From: Balneolaceae bacterium
Lineage (GTDB): Bacteria; Bacteroidota; Rhodothermia; Balneolales; Balneolaceae
DNA length: 64,000 bases
Assembly (NCBI GenBank): GCA_034521495.1
Contig: JAXHMK010000009.1
Coordinates: forward strand, 248,001-312,000
Reading direction: 5' to 3'
This document shows positions 44,454-54,125 of this stretch, one piece after another (positions within the stretch are counted from its first letter, which is position 1; the number at the start of each line of letters is the position of its first letter). The position numbers and the translations under genes are program-made. The notes under the pieces are model-generated. The model made no database searches and was not told the DNA's origin. It worked only from the letters and a program-made list of their open reading frames with translations.

Positions 44454-44657
44454 ATATAGCCTAACTTTTCACTTTTTTACTGAAAATATGTACTGCAAAT
44501 CGCTAAATACATACAAAGCAGAGTTTTGAAACGAGTAAATTTTTATCATAATTAAAGTGTTAAACATTTATTTGATGACTTTCATGAACTGTGAGAGATT
44601 CTTTCAAAGACAGATATAGGTTTCTTACCTTATTATCAGAATTCAAAAGAAAATTTT

Positions 44658-45317
44658 ATGGATATTTTTAAACTGATTTTTGAGCATGATTTGCGATTAG
44701 ATGAACTTCGTGAGCGCCACCTGGACCGGAGTACGCAGGAAGTTTCTGCAAGTATCGAGGAATTTATGAAACCCGATCCTACCTACTCCAAATTTTACAT
44801 CTCAGGGACGGTTCTAAACAGGAAAACATTTGGATTAGACAGGATCAAACATTACCCGCAAGTGATTGATGCTATCTCCAAAGCATTGAACGGGTTTAAT
44901 ATTTTCCTGAATGATTCTGCGGTAGATCTTCAGAAAGCAGTGAAGGAAGCAAAAATCGGCTGGCCAATACTTTTATCAGAAAAGAATGAGGTACAGTGGA
45001 ATCGGCAGGAACTTATTATAGATGATGAAAGTAACGTAGGCCACAAAAAATCGGTGCTGGCTGAGGTATTGAAATCCGGTGATCTTGTTTTGTATAAGGA
45101 AAAAGCCCACCAGGGATTTGACCTGCATCTGTTTTCACAGGACAACATCTATCCACAACTTTTCTATCCACTGAGAGAACTGGTAAATGAAGAGTTCCGG
45201 TTTTTTAGTATTAACGGCAAGCGAATACGATCCGAACGTCAGTTCTATTTCGAAACCTGGTCGCTCCACAAACCACCCCACGGTGCCGAAGAGGTGTTTT
45301 CAGAAACGGAGATTTGA
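44658..45317 (+). CDS. Hypothetical protein (219 aa)
   Basis: I do not recognise a family. It starts MDIFKLIFEHDLRLDELRERH, is soluble and charged, with no signal or helix, and mixes helices (DELRERHLDRSTQEVSASIEEFM) and strands (LVLYKEKAHQGFDLHLFS). It stands between the hppA block and a methyltransferase and is convergent with the latter across 187 bp in which I see no gene. Codon use matches neighbours. The ATG at 44658 is supported by the first in-frame coding-like residues; nothing else helps. Confidence 0.62.
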   Translation: MDIFKLIFEHDLRLDELRERHLDRSTQEVSASIEEFMKPDPTYSKFYISGTVLNRKTFGLDRIKHYPQVIDAISKALNGFNIFLNDSAVDLQKAVKEAKIGWPILLSEKNEVQWNRQELIIDDESNVGHKKSVLAEVLKSGDLVLYKEKAHQGFDLHLFSQDNIYPQLFYPLRELVNEEFRFFSINGKRIRSERQFYFETWSLHKPPHGAEEVFSETEI

Positions 45318-45504
45318 TTCAGGGTACAGGATTCAAGTTTCAGGATGTGTCACCCGGGGTGTCTCCATACAGTGAGGCAAGAGCGAGTCAACTACGTTAA
45401 AACTTCGATAACCAAGGACGCTCACGCCATGTGATAACTTGTTCTGAGGACTCGATGAACCACAACGGCATAATGAATTCACGGCGGATACTGAGTTGCT
45501 CTAT

Positions 45505-46245
45505 CTAAATCTTTCTTGCAATCATCAATAAACGGGAACTCTCTTCTTTATCAAAATTATCCCCCTCGTAAGATCCATAGCTTCGATCAAGCTGAAAACC
45601 GTTTTTGGCAAAGGCTCCCTCAAACCAATCTTTTTTGTAGAGTTTAACCCGTTCATGATATTGAATCGGTTTTTCCAGCTTTTCGCCGGTAAAGCGGATC
45701 TTTTTATAGACCATGTTGTTTTCAATTTTTCGTTCGATATGAACGGTCATATCCTGAAATAACTCTTCCTCCTCCTCTACCAGCTCTTTTCTGACCTTAT
45801 GGGCATTCAGGTAATCCAGGATGAATATTCCATCTTCTGAGAGCATCTTGCTGACACTTTTAATCACTTTTTCATTTTCTTTATCCTTCAAAAAATAACC
45901 AAAAGTGGTAAAGAGGTTTACTACGGCATCAAATGATCTGTCCAGCGGACGCCGCATATCGCCAACCTGGAATCGAAGGTTTGGAAGATCTTTGTCTCCG
46001 GCAATTTGTACTGCTTTGGCAATCACCTCTTTGGAGAGATCGATTCCCAGGACATTATATCCTCGCTCGGCAAGAGTTATGGAGTGGCGTCCCCGACCAC
46101 AGCCAAGGTCCAGAATGTTTGGGTATTCTGATGCGGGGATCTCTTTTTCGATAAGTTTTGCCAGTTTATCTGCTTCATTCTTATTCCGGTATGCATAAAG
46201 TTTTTCATATAGTGGACTGTCGAACCATTTTTCAAACCAACTCAT
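45505..46245 (-). CDS. Class I SAM-dependent methyltransferase
   Basis: The ATG at 46245 gives 246 residues starting MSWFEKWFDSPLYEKLYAYRN; upstream in-frame sequence would cross into the pyrF promoter region. SAM motif I is ILDLGCGRGRHSI (44-56), with VLGIDLS as motif post-I and VGDMRRPLD as motif II. The N-terminal WFDSPLYEKLY resembles small-molecule or lipid methyltransferases of the Methyltransf_25 type. The substrate is unknown. It is divergent from pyrF with a 100-bp gap. Confidence 0.82.
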   Translation of the reverse strand: MSWFEKWFDSPLYEKLYAYRNKNEADKLAKLIEKEIPASEYPNILDLGCGRGRHSITLAERGYNVLGIDLSKEVIAKAVQIAGDKDLPNLRFQVGDMRRPLDRSFDAVVNLFTTFGYFLKDKENEKVIKSVSKMLSEDGIFILDYLNAHKVRKELVEEEEELFQDMTVHIERKIENNMVYKKIRFTGEKLEKPIQYHERVKLYKKDWFEGAFAKNGFQLDRSYGSYEGDNFDKEESSRLLMIARKI

Positions 46246-46345
46246 AGGAGAAATCCAAGTTTTTGATAAATAAATGTATCGTACAAATGAACGCCTTATC
46301 TTATAGTTTTTAAATTTATCTTCCAAAAAATATGAGCAAAACTCT

Positions 46346-47185
46346 ATGACTTTTACTGAGAAGTTGAAACGAACGGTAACCGGCTCTAAATCCCTGTTAT
46401 GTGTTGGGCTTGATCCCGTTCCCGAACGGATTCCCGAACCTCTCGCTAAAAAATATTCAAATCGGTCAGATCTGGTCCTGGAATTTTGCTCGCGAGTGAT
46501 TGATGTTACCAAAGATCACGCTTGTGCCTATAAACCGAATACAGCTTTTTTTGAAGCGCTGGGCAGCCCCGGATGGGAGATTCTGGAGCAAACTATTCAG
46601 CATATACCCAAAGAAAAAGTAATTATTGCCGATGCAAAACGAGGCGATATCGGTAATACTGCTGCCCAATATAAAAAGGCTTTTTTTGATGAGCTGAATG
46701 CCGATGCCATAACTCTCAATGCTTTGATGGGAATGGATACACTGGACCCTTTTATTGATGATGAAGAGAAAGCTGTATTCGTGCTGGCAATGACCTCTAA
46801 CCGAGGATCTGCCGACTTCCTGCAGCGGCGTTTTCAAGGACGGATGTCACTTGGCGAATATATCGCTGAAGAGCTTAGCAAAAAGCAGGAGAAAAGCCTC
46901 ACTCATCTGGGGATGGTGGTTGGTGCTACACAAATTGAATCGATCGGATCCGTTATTCAAACCAACCCCGAAGCCCATCTGTTAATCCCCGGTATTGGAA
47001 AGCAGGGTGGTTCTGTAAGCGATTTACAAGCTGTATTGAAATACCATAACGGAATTCCAGTTATTAACTCCTCCCGGTCAATTATTTATGCGGGATCGAA
47101 TCAAGCAGATTGGGAGAGTGCTGTATCGAGGGCAGCATTAGAAATGAAACAATCACTAAAGGAGCTTACCGAACGATATGTCTGA
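46346..47185 (+). CDS. pyrF: Orotidine 5'-phosphate decarboxylase (type 2)
   Basis: 279 residues, longer than the type 1 enzyme. The active-site tetrad lies in ADAKRGDIG (residues 95-103: D96, K98, D101). LLCVGLDPVPERIP, YKPNTAFFEALG, VVGAT and LLIPGIGKQGG are conserved. It converts OMP to UMP, last step of pyrimidine synthesis. Its stop overlaps the rnhA start by 8 bp. No other pyr gene is adjacent. Confidence 0.94.
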   Translation: MTFTEKLKRTVTGSKSLLCVGLDPVPERIPEPLAKKYSNRSDLVLEFCSRVIDVTKDHACAYKPNTAFFEALGSPGWEILEQTIQHIPKEKVIIADAKRGDIGNTAAQYKKAFFDELNADAITLNALMGMDTLDPFIDDEEKAVFVLAMTSNRGSADFLQRRFQGRMSLGEYIAEELSKKQEKSLTHLGMVVGATQIESIGSVIQTNPEAHLLIPGIGKQGGSVSDLQAVLKYHNGIPVINSSRSIIYAGSNQADWESAVSRAALEMKQSLKELTERYV

Positions 47186-47627
47186 TTCTTTGCCAGAAGT
47201 TATTCTATATACTGATGGAGCGTGCAGCGGAAATCCCGGACCGGGCGGCTGGGCGGCGCTTTTAATGTGGAAAGGAAAAGAGAAAGAGATGACCGGAGGG
47301 GCCCCCGATACCACCAACAACCGAATGGAGATGAAGGCTGTAATTGAGGGGTTGAAAGCATTGAAGAAACCGTGCCATGTAAAAATTCACAGCGATTCAG
47401 CCCTGATAGTAAATACATTTAAACAGGGCTGGATAGAGAACTGGCAGAAAAAAGGTTGGAAAAAATCCAACAAAAAACCTGTAGAGAACCGGGATCTTTG
47501 GGAAGCGATGCTGAAAGTGATGGAGCCTCACACTATTGAATGGATCAAAGTAAAAGGCCATGCTGATAATCAGCTAAACAACCGGGTTGATAAACTGGCT
47601 GTACAGGCTTCCCAAAAATATAAGTAA
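47178..47627 (+). CDS. rnhA: Ribonuclease HI
   Basis: 149 residues. The catalytic carboxylates are visible: D13 in YTDGACSGNPGPGGW, E51 in NNRMEM, D73 in HSDSALI and D138 in NRVDKLA, with His128 in KGHADN. It degrades RNA in RNA-DNA hybrids. It overlaps pyrF by 8 bp and is convergent with a UspA gene, with 9 bp between them. Confidence 0.95.
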   Translation: MSDSLPEVILYTDGACSGNPGPGGWAALLMWKGKEKEMTGGAPDTTNNRMEMKAVIEGLKALKKPCHVKIHSDSALIVNTFKQGWIENWQKKGWKKSNKKPVENRDLWEAMLKVMEPHTIEWIKVKGHADNQLNNRVDKLAVQASQKYK

Positions 47628-47636
47628 CCCGCCTGC

Positions 47637-48542
47637 TTAATCTTTAAAAATTGATTTCAGGAACTCTGTGTATTTCTCCTTGTTTTTTTGAATCAGAAGC
47701 GGGACCCCAAATGCATATCCAACCATCTTGTCGGTAAAATCGTGTTGAATAAGGTTGGGCATTTTCTTGATTTTGGAACTCACAATGATGATATCAGTTT
47801 GTTCACGAATGGTTTGTTCGTAAACAGTATCAGCCATTTTTCCCTGTTTATGCCGGGTGAGTACAAATTTTATATTCCCGGGAATGTCGTATTCGCTGAC
47901 AAATTTCTCCTTCTTCTCTTCAATTTTATTATCGATCTCTTCTTTCTCCTCATCAGAAAGCATATAAGGGAAGAATTGAGCTCGGTATTCATAAACATGA
48001 AGTGCTGTAACAGTACCTGCTGGTACAAGCTGTTGAGCAGTTTCCAAACCTTTGGCTGATTGTTGAGAAAAATCAACAGGAACAAGGGCATTTTCGAGAC
48101 TGTACCGGCAGTTTTCGGGGATAAATAACAGGGATGTGGGAACATATTTCAGTATGCGTTTTGGTACAATACCTTCCCCTATGTAACCTACCTTTTTACC
48201 CATAAGCAGCAGATCGGGCTCAAGTGAATTTACAACCTGAATGATTTGATCTGATGGTTTTCCCTCCTTGATAATCAGGCGGACTTCAATCGACGAGTCG
48301 CCAAAGTGTTGCTCAATCTTTTCATTAAGCTCGTTGCGGATAATCTCTTCGAACTTCTCTTTAGATTCGATCTCCGGGAACTGATCGATAATGTTTAACG
48401 CAGTGGGTCCGGATTGAATGATGTGTAAAAAAGTGATGGTTTTTGGCTGTTTTACAGTTGACAGAAAGGAACTGTAACCTACCAAAACTTCATCCATGTT
48501 TGATAAGTCGAGGCATACTAACCAATGATTGAAATTCTTCAT
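47637..48542 (-). CDS. Universal stress protein (two UspA domains)
   Basis: 301 residues: two UspA modules, about 5-140 (WLVCLDLSNMDEVLVGYSSFL...LLLMGKKVGYIGEGIVPKRIL) and 150-295 (NALVPVDFSQQSAKGLETAQQL...DIIIVSSKIKKM). The ATP-binding motif G-x2-G-x9-G-S/T is partly kept (GYIGEGIVPK; weak in the second). Such proteins help cells face stress and some regulate BCCT or other transporters. It is the last gene of the porin-BCCT-UspA cluster, 15 bp after the BCCT gene, so likely part of an osmotic-stress operon. Confidence 0.82.
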   Translation of the reverse strand: MKNFNHWLVCLDLSNMDEVLVGYSSFLSTVKQPKTITFLHIIQSGPTALNIIDQFPEIESKEKFEEIIRNELNEKIEQHFGDSSIEVRLIIKEGKPSDQIIQVVNSLEPDLLLMGKKVGYIGEGIVPKRILKYVPTSLLFIPENCRYSLENALVPVDFSQQSAKGLETAQQLVPAGTVTALHVYEYRAQFFPYMLSDEEKEEIDNKIEEKKEKFVSEYDIPGNIKFVLTRHKQGKMADTVYEQTIREQTDIIIVSSKIKKMPNLIQHDFTDKMVGYAFGVPLLIQKNKEKYTEFLKSIFKD

Positions 48543-48557
48543 AATCTTCTCTGATAT

Positions 48558-50177
48558 CTATTTATTCTGTTGTTTTTTTATTGCGTTGGAAACCAGGTCT
48601 CTGTAAGATTCACGTTCTTTAGCTCTGGATTTGTCCTCGAGGTCTTCATGTTCACGCTGTAACCCTTGCTGCAGGCTGTAGCACATCACCAGCAGAACAA
48701 TTGTAAAGGGCAGACCGGTACTGATAGCGCCTGCCTGTAATGCACCAAGGCCGCCGCCAATGAGGAGAATTGCAGCTACAACCCCCTCGGTAGTGGCCCA
48801 GAAAATACGCTGTCCCACGGGTGCATGAAGTTTCCCGCCGCTTGTAAGACCATCAATCACCAGCGAGCCGGAGTCAGACGAAGTTACAAAGAAACTGAGA
48901 ACTAAAACTATAGCCAGGAAGGATGTAATCATTGAGAGTGGAAACTGTTCGAGCAGTATAAAGAGCGAGGTCGTTTGGTCGGCCTGAACAGCTTCGGCAA
49001 TTTCAGCAAAGCCGCCAATTTCCAGGTAAATTGCACTGCCGCCAAAACCACTCATCCAGAGAAAAGTAACCAGAGTCGGTACAATTAAAACACCAAGTAC
49101 AAACTCTTTTACAGTGCGTCCTTTTGAAATCCTGGCGATAAACATCCCTACATAGGGCGACCATGAGATCCACCAGGCCCAGTAAAACATAGTCCATGAG
49201 TTTAAGAAATCACCCTCTTCGTAGGCTTGAGTCCACGTTGCAAAACTTGCAAAATTTTGGATGTAGTGACCTATGTTTTGCATAAAGGAACTGAGAATAT
49301 AGAGAGTAGGACCAACAAACAGGATAAAAAGTAAAAATAGAGCGGCAATTCGTATGTTAAACTCACTCAGTACTTTTACACCTTTGTCAATGCCTACTAC
49401 CACCGAGATAGTAGCTACTGCTGTAACTCCGGCGATTATAATGACCTGTAGGGTCACTGTATTTGCGATGCCAAACACATACTCCATACCCGCACCGGCC
49501 TGTGATGCACCAAGCCCGAGAGAGGTTGCTAAACCAAACAGTGTAGCCAGTACAGCTAAAACATCAATTACATCTCCGATCCAGCCATCGATGCGGTCTC
49601 CCAAAAGAGGATAAAACACAGAGCGGAAGGAGAGGGGCAGTTTACGATTAAATGCAAAAAAGGCCAGTGCTAAAGCTACAACTGCATAGATTGCCCAGGC
49701 ATGTAATCCCCAGTGCAAAAAGGTGATTCCCATAGCATCCCGTACGGCCTGTGTACTGCCTACTTCGGCATGTGGCGGGCTGATAAGATGCCACATCGGT
49801 TCTGCTACGGCGAAAAACATCAGCCCGATTCCCATACCTGCACTAAAGAGCATTGCAAACCACGCCGAAGTACTGAATTCCGGTTCAGCTCCCTCTCCGC
49901 CAAGACGAATCCTGCCATATTTGCTGAATGCAAAATAGAGGGAAAATCCAATGAAGATATTTACAGCGGCTACAAACAGCCAGCTTGCAGAATCAGTAAT
50001 AAAAACCCTGGCCGAATTGAAGGCTTCTTCTGCTGATTCGCCGGCAATGAGAGTACCGACAATTAAAAGAGCAATGAGTATTACGGACGGCCAAAAAACC
50101 GGTCCGTGAATATCAAAATATTTTTTAACACCGGGATTGCCCGATGCCTTTTTTTTCTCTTGTTCTGTTTGACTCAT
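48558..50177 (-). CDS. BCCT-family betaine/choline/carnitine transporter
   Basis: 539 residues, 12 predicted helices. BCCT marks: WFAMLFSAGMGIGLMFFAVAEP (helix 3 with GMGIGL, Na+-site like BetP), FLHWGLHAWAIYAVVAL (aromatic substrate cage), and FYWAWWISWSPYVGMFIARISKGRT (helix 8). The GMGIGLMF motif argues for Na+-coupled betaine-type uptake over proton-coupled forms. No long regulatory tail as in BetP is present (the N-terminal part is short, Lys-rich). It lies between an outer-membrane porin and a UspA protein on the same strand, 40 bp after the porin. Confidence 0.92.
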   Translation of the reverse strand: MSQTEQEKKKASGNPGVKKYFDIHGPVFWPSVILIALLIVGTLIAGESAEEAFNSARVFITDSASWLFVAAVNIFIGFSLYFAFSKYGRIRLGGEGAEPEFSTSAWFAMLFSAGMGIGLMFFAVAEPMWHLISPPHAEVGSTQAVRDAMGITFLHWGLHAWAIYAVVALALAFFAFNRKLPLSFRSVFYPLLGDRIDGWIGDVIDVLAVLATLFGLATSLGLGASQAGAGMEYVFGIANTVTLQVIIIAGVTAVATISVVVGIDKGVKVLSEFNIRIAALFLLFILFVGPTLYILSSFMQNIGHYIQNFASFATWTQAYEEGDFLNSWTMFYWAWWISWSPYVGMFIARISKGRTVKEFVLGVLIVPTLVTFLWMSGFGGSAIYLEIGGFAEIAEAVQADQTTSLFILLEQFPLSMITSFLAIVLVLSFFVTSSDSGSLVIDGLTSGGKLHAPVGQRIFWATTEGVVAAILLIGGGLGALQAGAISTGLPFTIVLLVMCYSLQQGLQREHEDLEDKSRAKERESYRDLVSNAIKKQQNK

Positions 50178-50217
50178 AATTAAATAACTGGATATTTAAA
50201 TTTGTATGATGCTTGTT

Positions 50218-51447
50218 TTAGAAATAAAAACCGATGTTAATATTGAAGCGAATATTATATTCTGAATCGCCAATCCCAAGATCTTCGTGACCGGGTCCCA
50301 CACCAACTCCAAAATTATCTGTTAGCCAGGGATGATTGATCCCCTGGGCAATATCGAAATAGGTGAAAACGGGGCCGGCAGTGACAAGCACTCCTGTGAT
50401 ATTCTGTATTGTATCCTGAAAATTACCATCAAGAGTCAGTTGATCTCCACCGGCGGTTCTGGTTGTACTGTTTCCAACCGCGTTTGCCATGTAGCTGAAA
50501 TCATTGTAGAAGTTTAAGTTTGTGATCGGTCCCCACTCTACATCATAAGAGTAAGAGATGCCAAGTGTGGCAATCCATGCATCTGTGGAAACTTCGTATG
50601 GAATGGCATAAGCTCCCATAAAAACAGTGCTTAAGTCTTCTCCCACATCATTTTGGGCGTCCATGCCATAAAACAATATTTGGGGCAGAATATTAAAGTT
50701 TCCGGTGTTTATGTCGGCATGGAGCGAAAACGCATATTGGTTATCAAACTCATCCCGTACGCTGTTGTAAAGCTGTCCATACTGTATAGATGCTCCCAAT
50801 TCGCTGGCACCAAACTTATATGCCGATCTTATGTTGAACTGGTTGCGTTCGGTAAGTGTGGAATTTGCTCCGGGTATAACATCGTAGGAGTACCGTCCGG
50901 GTCCGCCGGTACCGAATGAAGCTGGAGGTCCCTCTGGTTCTGCCTGGAAGAAATAGGCAAAATCCCACTGAAATTTATCGGTGTTGTGGGTGATTTTCAG
51001 GCCCATGTCGTGATCGTCTTCAAGCCCCACATAGTAGGGAAGGCTGAACCACCAGTTATGGGAGTTGTATTGTATGTTACCAAAAGGCACTTGTGTAACC
51101 CCAAGCTGGCCTTGTGTAGATTCAGTAAAGTTGTATTCAAGCCATCCCTGTTTAATAAAATGTGTACCAAAGGTTGGATAAAAGCGATATTCAAAATTAA
51201 GCCCGATTCCCCCCGGATTGTCATATATCATATTAACCCGCCAGGTATCCATGGTGAATGAGGATTTTGTTGCATCAATATCGCTTTCATAGTTCTGGAG
51301 AATCATATTAAACCGAAGTGCTCCGCCAACATGCAGGCTCGGTTCTTCATCCTCCGACTGGGCGAATGAGATCGCTGGGATGGTTGAAAATAGAACGATT
51401 GAAAAGATGAGAAAGAAGAGAAAAAAATTACCGTAGAGTTTTTTCAT
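50218..51447 (-). CDS. Outer-membrane porin next to BCCT transporter
   Basis: ATG 51447 is preferred to a TTG one codon before it (409 residues). Signal MKKLYGNFFLFFLIFSIVLFSTIPAISFAQ, then barrel-like strands (LHVGGALRFNMILQNYE, GIGLNFEYRFYPTF, QGQLGVTQVPFG, INIGFYF ending in Phe). The C-terminal Phe is the barrel-assembly signal. It does not match a named family to me. It starts the cluster with BCCT and UspA, so it might let osmolytes across the outer membrane. Upstream, 755 bp to pruA has no gene. Confidence 0.7.
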   Translation of the reverse strand: MKKLYGNFFLFFLIFSIVLFSTIPAISFAQSEDEEPSLHVGGALRFNMILQNYESDIDATKSSFTMDTWRVNMIYDNPGGIGLNFEYRFYPTFGTHFIKQGWLEYNFTESTQGQLGVTQVPFGNIQYNSHNWWFSLPYYVGLEDDHDMGLKITHNTDKFQWDFAYFFQAEPEGPPASFGTGGPGRYSYDVIPGANSTLTERNQFNIRSAYKFGASELGASIQYGQLYNSVRDEFDNQYAFSLHADINTGNFNILPQILFYGMDAQNDVGEDLSTVFMGAYAIPYEVSTDAWIATLGISYSYDVEWGPITNLNFYNDFSYMANAVGNSTTRTAGGDQLTLDGNFQDTIQNITGVLVTAGPVFTYFDIAQGINHPWLTDNFGVGVGPGHEDLGIGDSEYNIRFNINIGFYF

Positions 51448-51450
51448 CAA

Positions 51451-52205
51451 GGAATTAATTTTTCTTTTTATTTATAAGGTTAGTTAAAGCAGTATTAGCC
51501 TGTAAATAGTTGATAAATATTGCCTTTTGATCTATAAAATCCAAAGAAGTGGACCGTATACTTAGAGTATTAGATGTACAATGCCATTGTGTATGATTAT
51601 TTAATAAATAAAAGATTTAATATTAAAAAATTTAGTTATTATTTCTATTCAGATAAATAATAAAAAGCAAAATAAAGATTTCGCAAAAATTATCTGCACT
51701 AAGATCGGGTAGCTTGAGATTAAGGGAAGGGAAGTCTGATTTAACCATTTAGTATGCAATAAGTTACTCGAATTGTATCATCTGTATAGATCTTATTTGA
51801 TCAGCGCATCAGTACTTTAAAAGAGCTTTTCGTCTGCTGGCAGCAACAACATTCAGGTGATAAGAAATCAGCTTTTGTGAGTGTGGGATTTCTCTTAAAG
51901 TGGTTTAATTTCCCAACCCTCTGGATCGGAAAAGATTAAAGTCCACCTTCCCACGAAGTGCTCCCTTCGGAAGAAGGGGAAAAGCGAGCAGAGTGAGCAG
52001 GGGGGATCATGTTCTACGTTTTGTATTGTCCAGACCTTGGTTCTGAGGCACAGGAGTTCATCCCCCATTGCCCCCTTTGAAGGGGGACACTTCACAATAA
52101 GGGCATAGATTGTTAAAAAAAATTTGGATTATAAGTAGATACCTCGTGTGCTCTGCCATTAGGTAATTCATTAACAAACCCACATCTTGTAAATGTTGAA
52201 TTGAT
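51451..52205. other. 755-bp gap: A/T-rich upstream region of the porin operon plus a hairpin-rich unit
   Basis: Bases 51480-51700 are strongly A/T-rich and should contain the porin operon promoter, but I cannot assign it with confidence. From about 51945 to 52090 the sequence is GC-richer with hairpins: CCCCCTT-TG-AAGGGGG at 52071-52086, and GGGGGATCA (52001) facing TCATCCCCC (52058). No gene is visible. Confidence 0.6.
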
Positions 52206-53837
52206 TTACTCCTCATCCATGTAAGGATATCTCCAATCTTTAGCGGGAACCCGGGTTTCCTTGATCGATTGTGCGGACAACCATCGAAGCATATTGATGA
52301 TACTTCCGGCCTTATCATTTGTACCGGATTTTCGCGATCCACCAAACGGTTGTTGGCCTACAATTGCAGCGGTTGGTTTATCATTCACATAAAAATTACC
52401 GGCTGATTGCTTGAATCGCTTCGCCATCTTATTGAGGGCGTATCTGTCTTGTGCGAAGATGGCACCCGTAAGAGCAAACGGAGATGTGTTATCACAAATA
52501 TCTAATGTATCCTCGAAATCCTCATCCTCGTAAACATAGATAGTCAATACAGGGCCGAAGATCTCCTCTTCCATCGTTTTAAATGTCGGGTTGCTGGTGA
52601 GGATAACAGTTGGATCAACAAAAAAGCCTTCCGAGTCATCATACGTACCCCCCGCCAGGATCTCTGCGTCATCGGCCTCTTTGGCATAGTCGATATAGCC
52701 CGTGATCTTATCAAACGCCTTTCGGCTGATGACCGCTCCCATGAAGTTGGTGAAATTCGTTACATCACCAACGTTAATTTTGGATACTTCTTCGAGGAAT
52801 GGCTCTTTGAAATCCGGCCAGATCGATTTGGGAATATACATGCGTGATGCGGCTGAACATTTTTGTCCCTGGTATTCGAAAGCAGCCCGCAGTGCAGCTA
52901 CCACCATTGCATCGGTATCGGCGGTGTTGTGTGCAAAAATAAAATCTTTACCGCCGGTTTCTCCTACAATTCGCGGGTAGGTTTTATAGGTGTCGATATT
53001 TTCACCGATCGTCTTCCATAGATGATTAAATGTTCCAACGGACCCGGTAAAGTGTAAACCAGATAGGTCGGGACTCTCTAAAACCGGATCACCAACGTCT
53101 GCTCCTTCACCCGGCAGGAAATTGATAACACCATCAGGCAAACCGGCCTCCTGTAATATTTTCATCACAAAATAGTTCGAATAAACGGATTCCGGCGAAG
53201 GCTTCCAAAGCGACACATTCCCGCACATGGCCGGAGCAGATGGTAAATTTCCTGCAATTGCTGTGAAGTTGAACGGGCTAACTGCAAACACAAATCCTTC
53301 CAGCGGCCGATATTCGACTCGATTCCACATGCCATCGGGAGAATAGGGCTGTTCGGCCATAATCTTTGACAGATACCACGGGCCAAACCTCAGAAAATCC
53401 GCAAGTTCACCAACTGCTTCAATTTCAGATTGGTGTGGTGTTTTAGACTGCCCCAACATAGTAGAGGCGTTCATTGTGTAGCGCCAGGGACCGGTAATTA
53501 AGTCTGCTGCTTTCTGAAAAATTGAAACCCGTTCCTGCCACGGCATATTTGCCCACTCTTTTTGAGCTTCAAGGGCAGCATTAATAGCCATGTTTACTTC
53601 CTTCTCTCCACAATAATGAACGGTGGCCAGTTTGTGATCGTGCTTGTGGGGCATCACCACATCAGCCGTTCGTCCGGTTTTAACTTCCTTTCCATTGATA
53701 ATTGCAGGAATCTCAATTTCCTGGTCCTGCAACTCCGTTAATTTCTGCTTGAGTTTCTTTTTTTCCGGAGATCCCGGTTCATATGCATTATACGGTTCGT
53801 TCTTTGGCTCCTGGATGTTGAAATAGGCATTCGGCAT
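52206..53837 (-). CDS. pruA: L-glutamate gamma-semialdehyde dehydrogenase (1-pyrroline-5-carboxylate dehydrogenase)
   Basis: 543 residues, the monofunctional long form with an N-terminal extension. The catalytic Cys327 lies in YQGQKCSAASR and the general-base Glu in RIVGETGGKDF; FAVSPFNFTAIAGNL and FTGSVGTF are NAD-binding blocks. VYEDEDFEDTLD and PFALTGAIFAQDRYAL are typical of P5C dehydrogenase. It oxidises P5C to glutamate, the second step of proline catabolism. No proline dehydrogenase is adjacent. ATG 53837 follows an A/T-rich 60 bp. The neighbours (osmolyte uptake) suggest proline turnover. Confidence 0.93.
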   Translation of the reverse strand: MPNAYFNIQEPKNEPYNAYEPGSPEKKKLKQKLTELQDQEIEIPAIINGKEVKTGRTADVVMPHKHDHKLATVHYCGEKEVNMAINAALEAQKEWANMPWQERVSIFQKAADLITGPWRYTMNASTMLGQSKTPHQSEIEAVGELADFLRFGPWYLSKIMAEQPYSPDGMWNRVEYRPLEGFVFAVSPFNFTAIAGNLPSAPAMCGNVSLWKPSPESVYSNYFVMKILQEAGLPDGVINFLPGEGADVGDPVLESPDLSGLHFTGSVGTFNHLWKTIGENIDTYKTYPRIVGETGGKDFIFAHNTADTDAMVVAALRAAFEYQGQKCSAASRMYIPKSIWPDFKEPFLEEVSKINVGDVTNFTNFMGAVISRKAFDKITGYIDYAKEADDAEILAGGTYDDSEGFFVDPTVILTSNPTFKTMEEEIFGPVLTIYVYEDEDFEDTLDICDNTSPFALTGAIFAQDRYALNKMAKRFKQSAGNFYVNDKPTAAIVGQQPFGGSRKSGTNDKAGSIINMLRWLSAQSIKETRVPAKDWRYPYMDEE

Positions 53838-54034
53838 AGTCCTTTATATAAGCTTAAAGTGTTTGTTTTTTCTGAATGAAAGATAACGGTTTCTCATCGA
53901 TTTTGAAGGATAAACCTTCCGTCCAGTTGATTGAGGTTATAAAAACAAGAGAGGAGAGAAAGTCATTCGATAGTGACAGTTCATTGATAATCAGATGTCA
54001 TAAACAAGAATGATTCTGCCAGCCGTAAGTTAAG

Positions 54035-54075
54035 GGGGCACAAGTGACGCTTCGCTTAACACTTGCGCCAGTCGG
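54035..54075. repeat. 41-bp dispersed hairpin repeat, copy 2
   Basis: Stem GGCACAAGTG (54037-54046) pairs with CACTTGCGCC (54060-54069) with one mismatch. It matches 28017-28057 at 39 of 41 bases. It lies between pruA and the DUF5916 gene, about 50 bp 3' of the latter's stop. The gap of 288 bp shows no gene. Confidence 0.75.
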
Positions 54076-54106
54076 CGGCTATATCTGAATTCTTTGTTTT
54101 AAACAC

Positions 54107-54117
54107 TCATCCGATGA
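54107..54117. repeat. TCATCCGATGA palindrome, further copy
   Basis: It lies 8 bp beyond the stop of the minus-strand DUF5916 gene. The same core is found at 13561, 13612 and 15152 around glyS. Here there is no obvious promoter, so the role may be structural or it may mark a 3' end. Confidence 0.55.
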
Positions 54118-54125
54118 TTTCCTAT

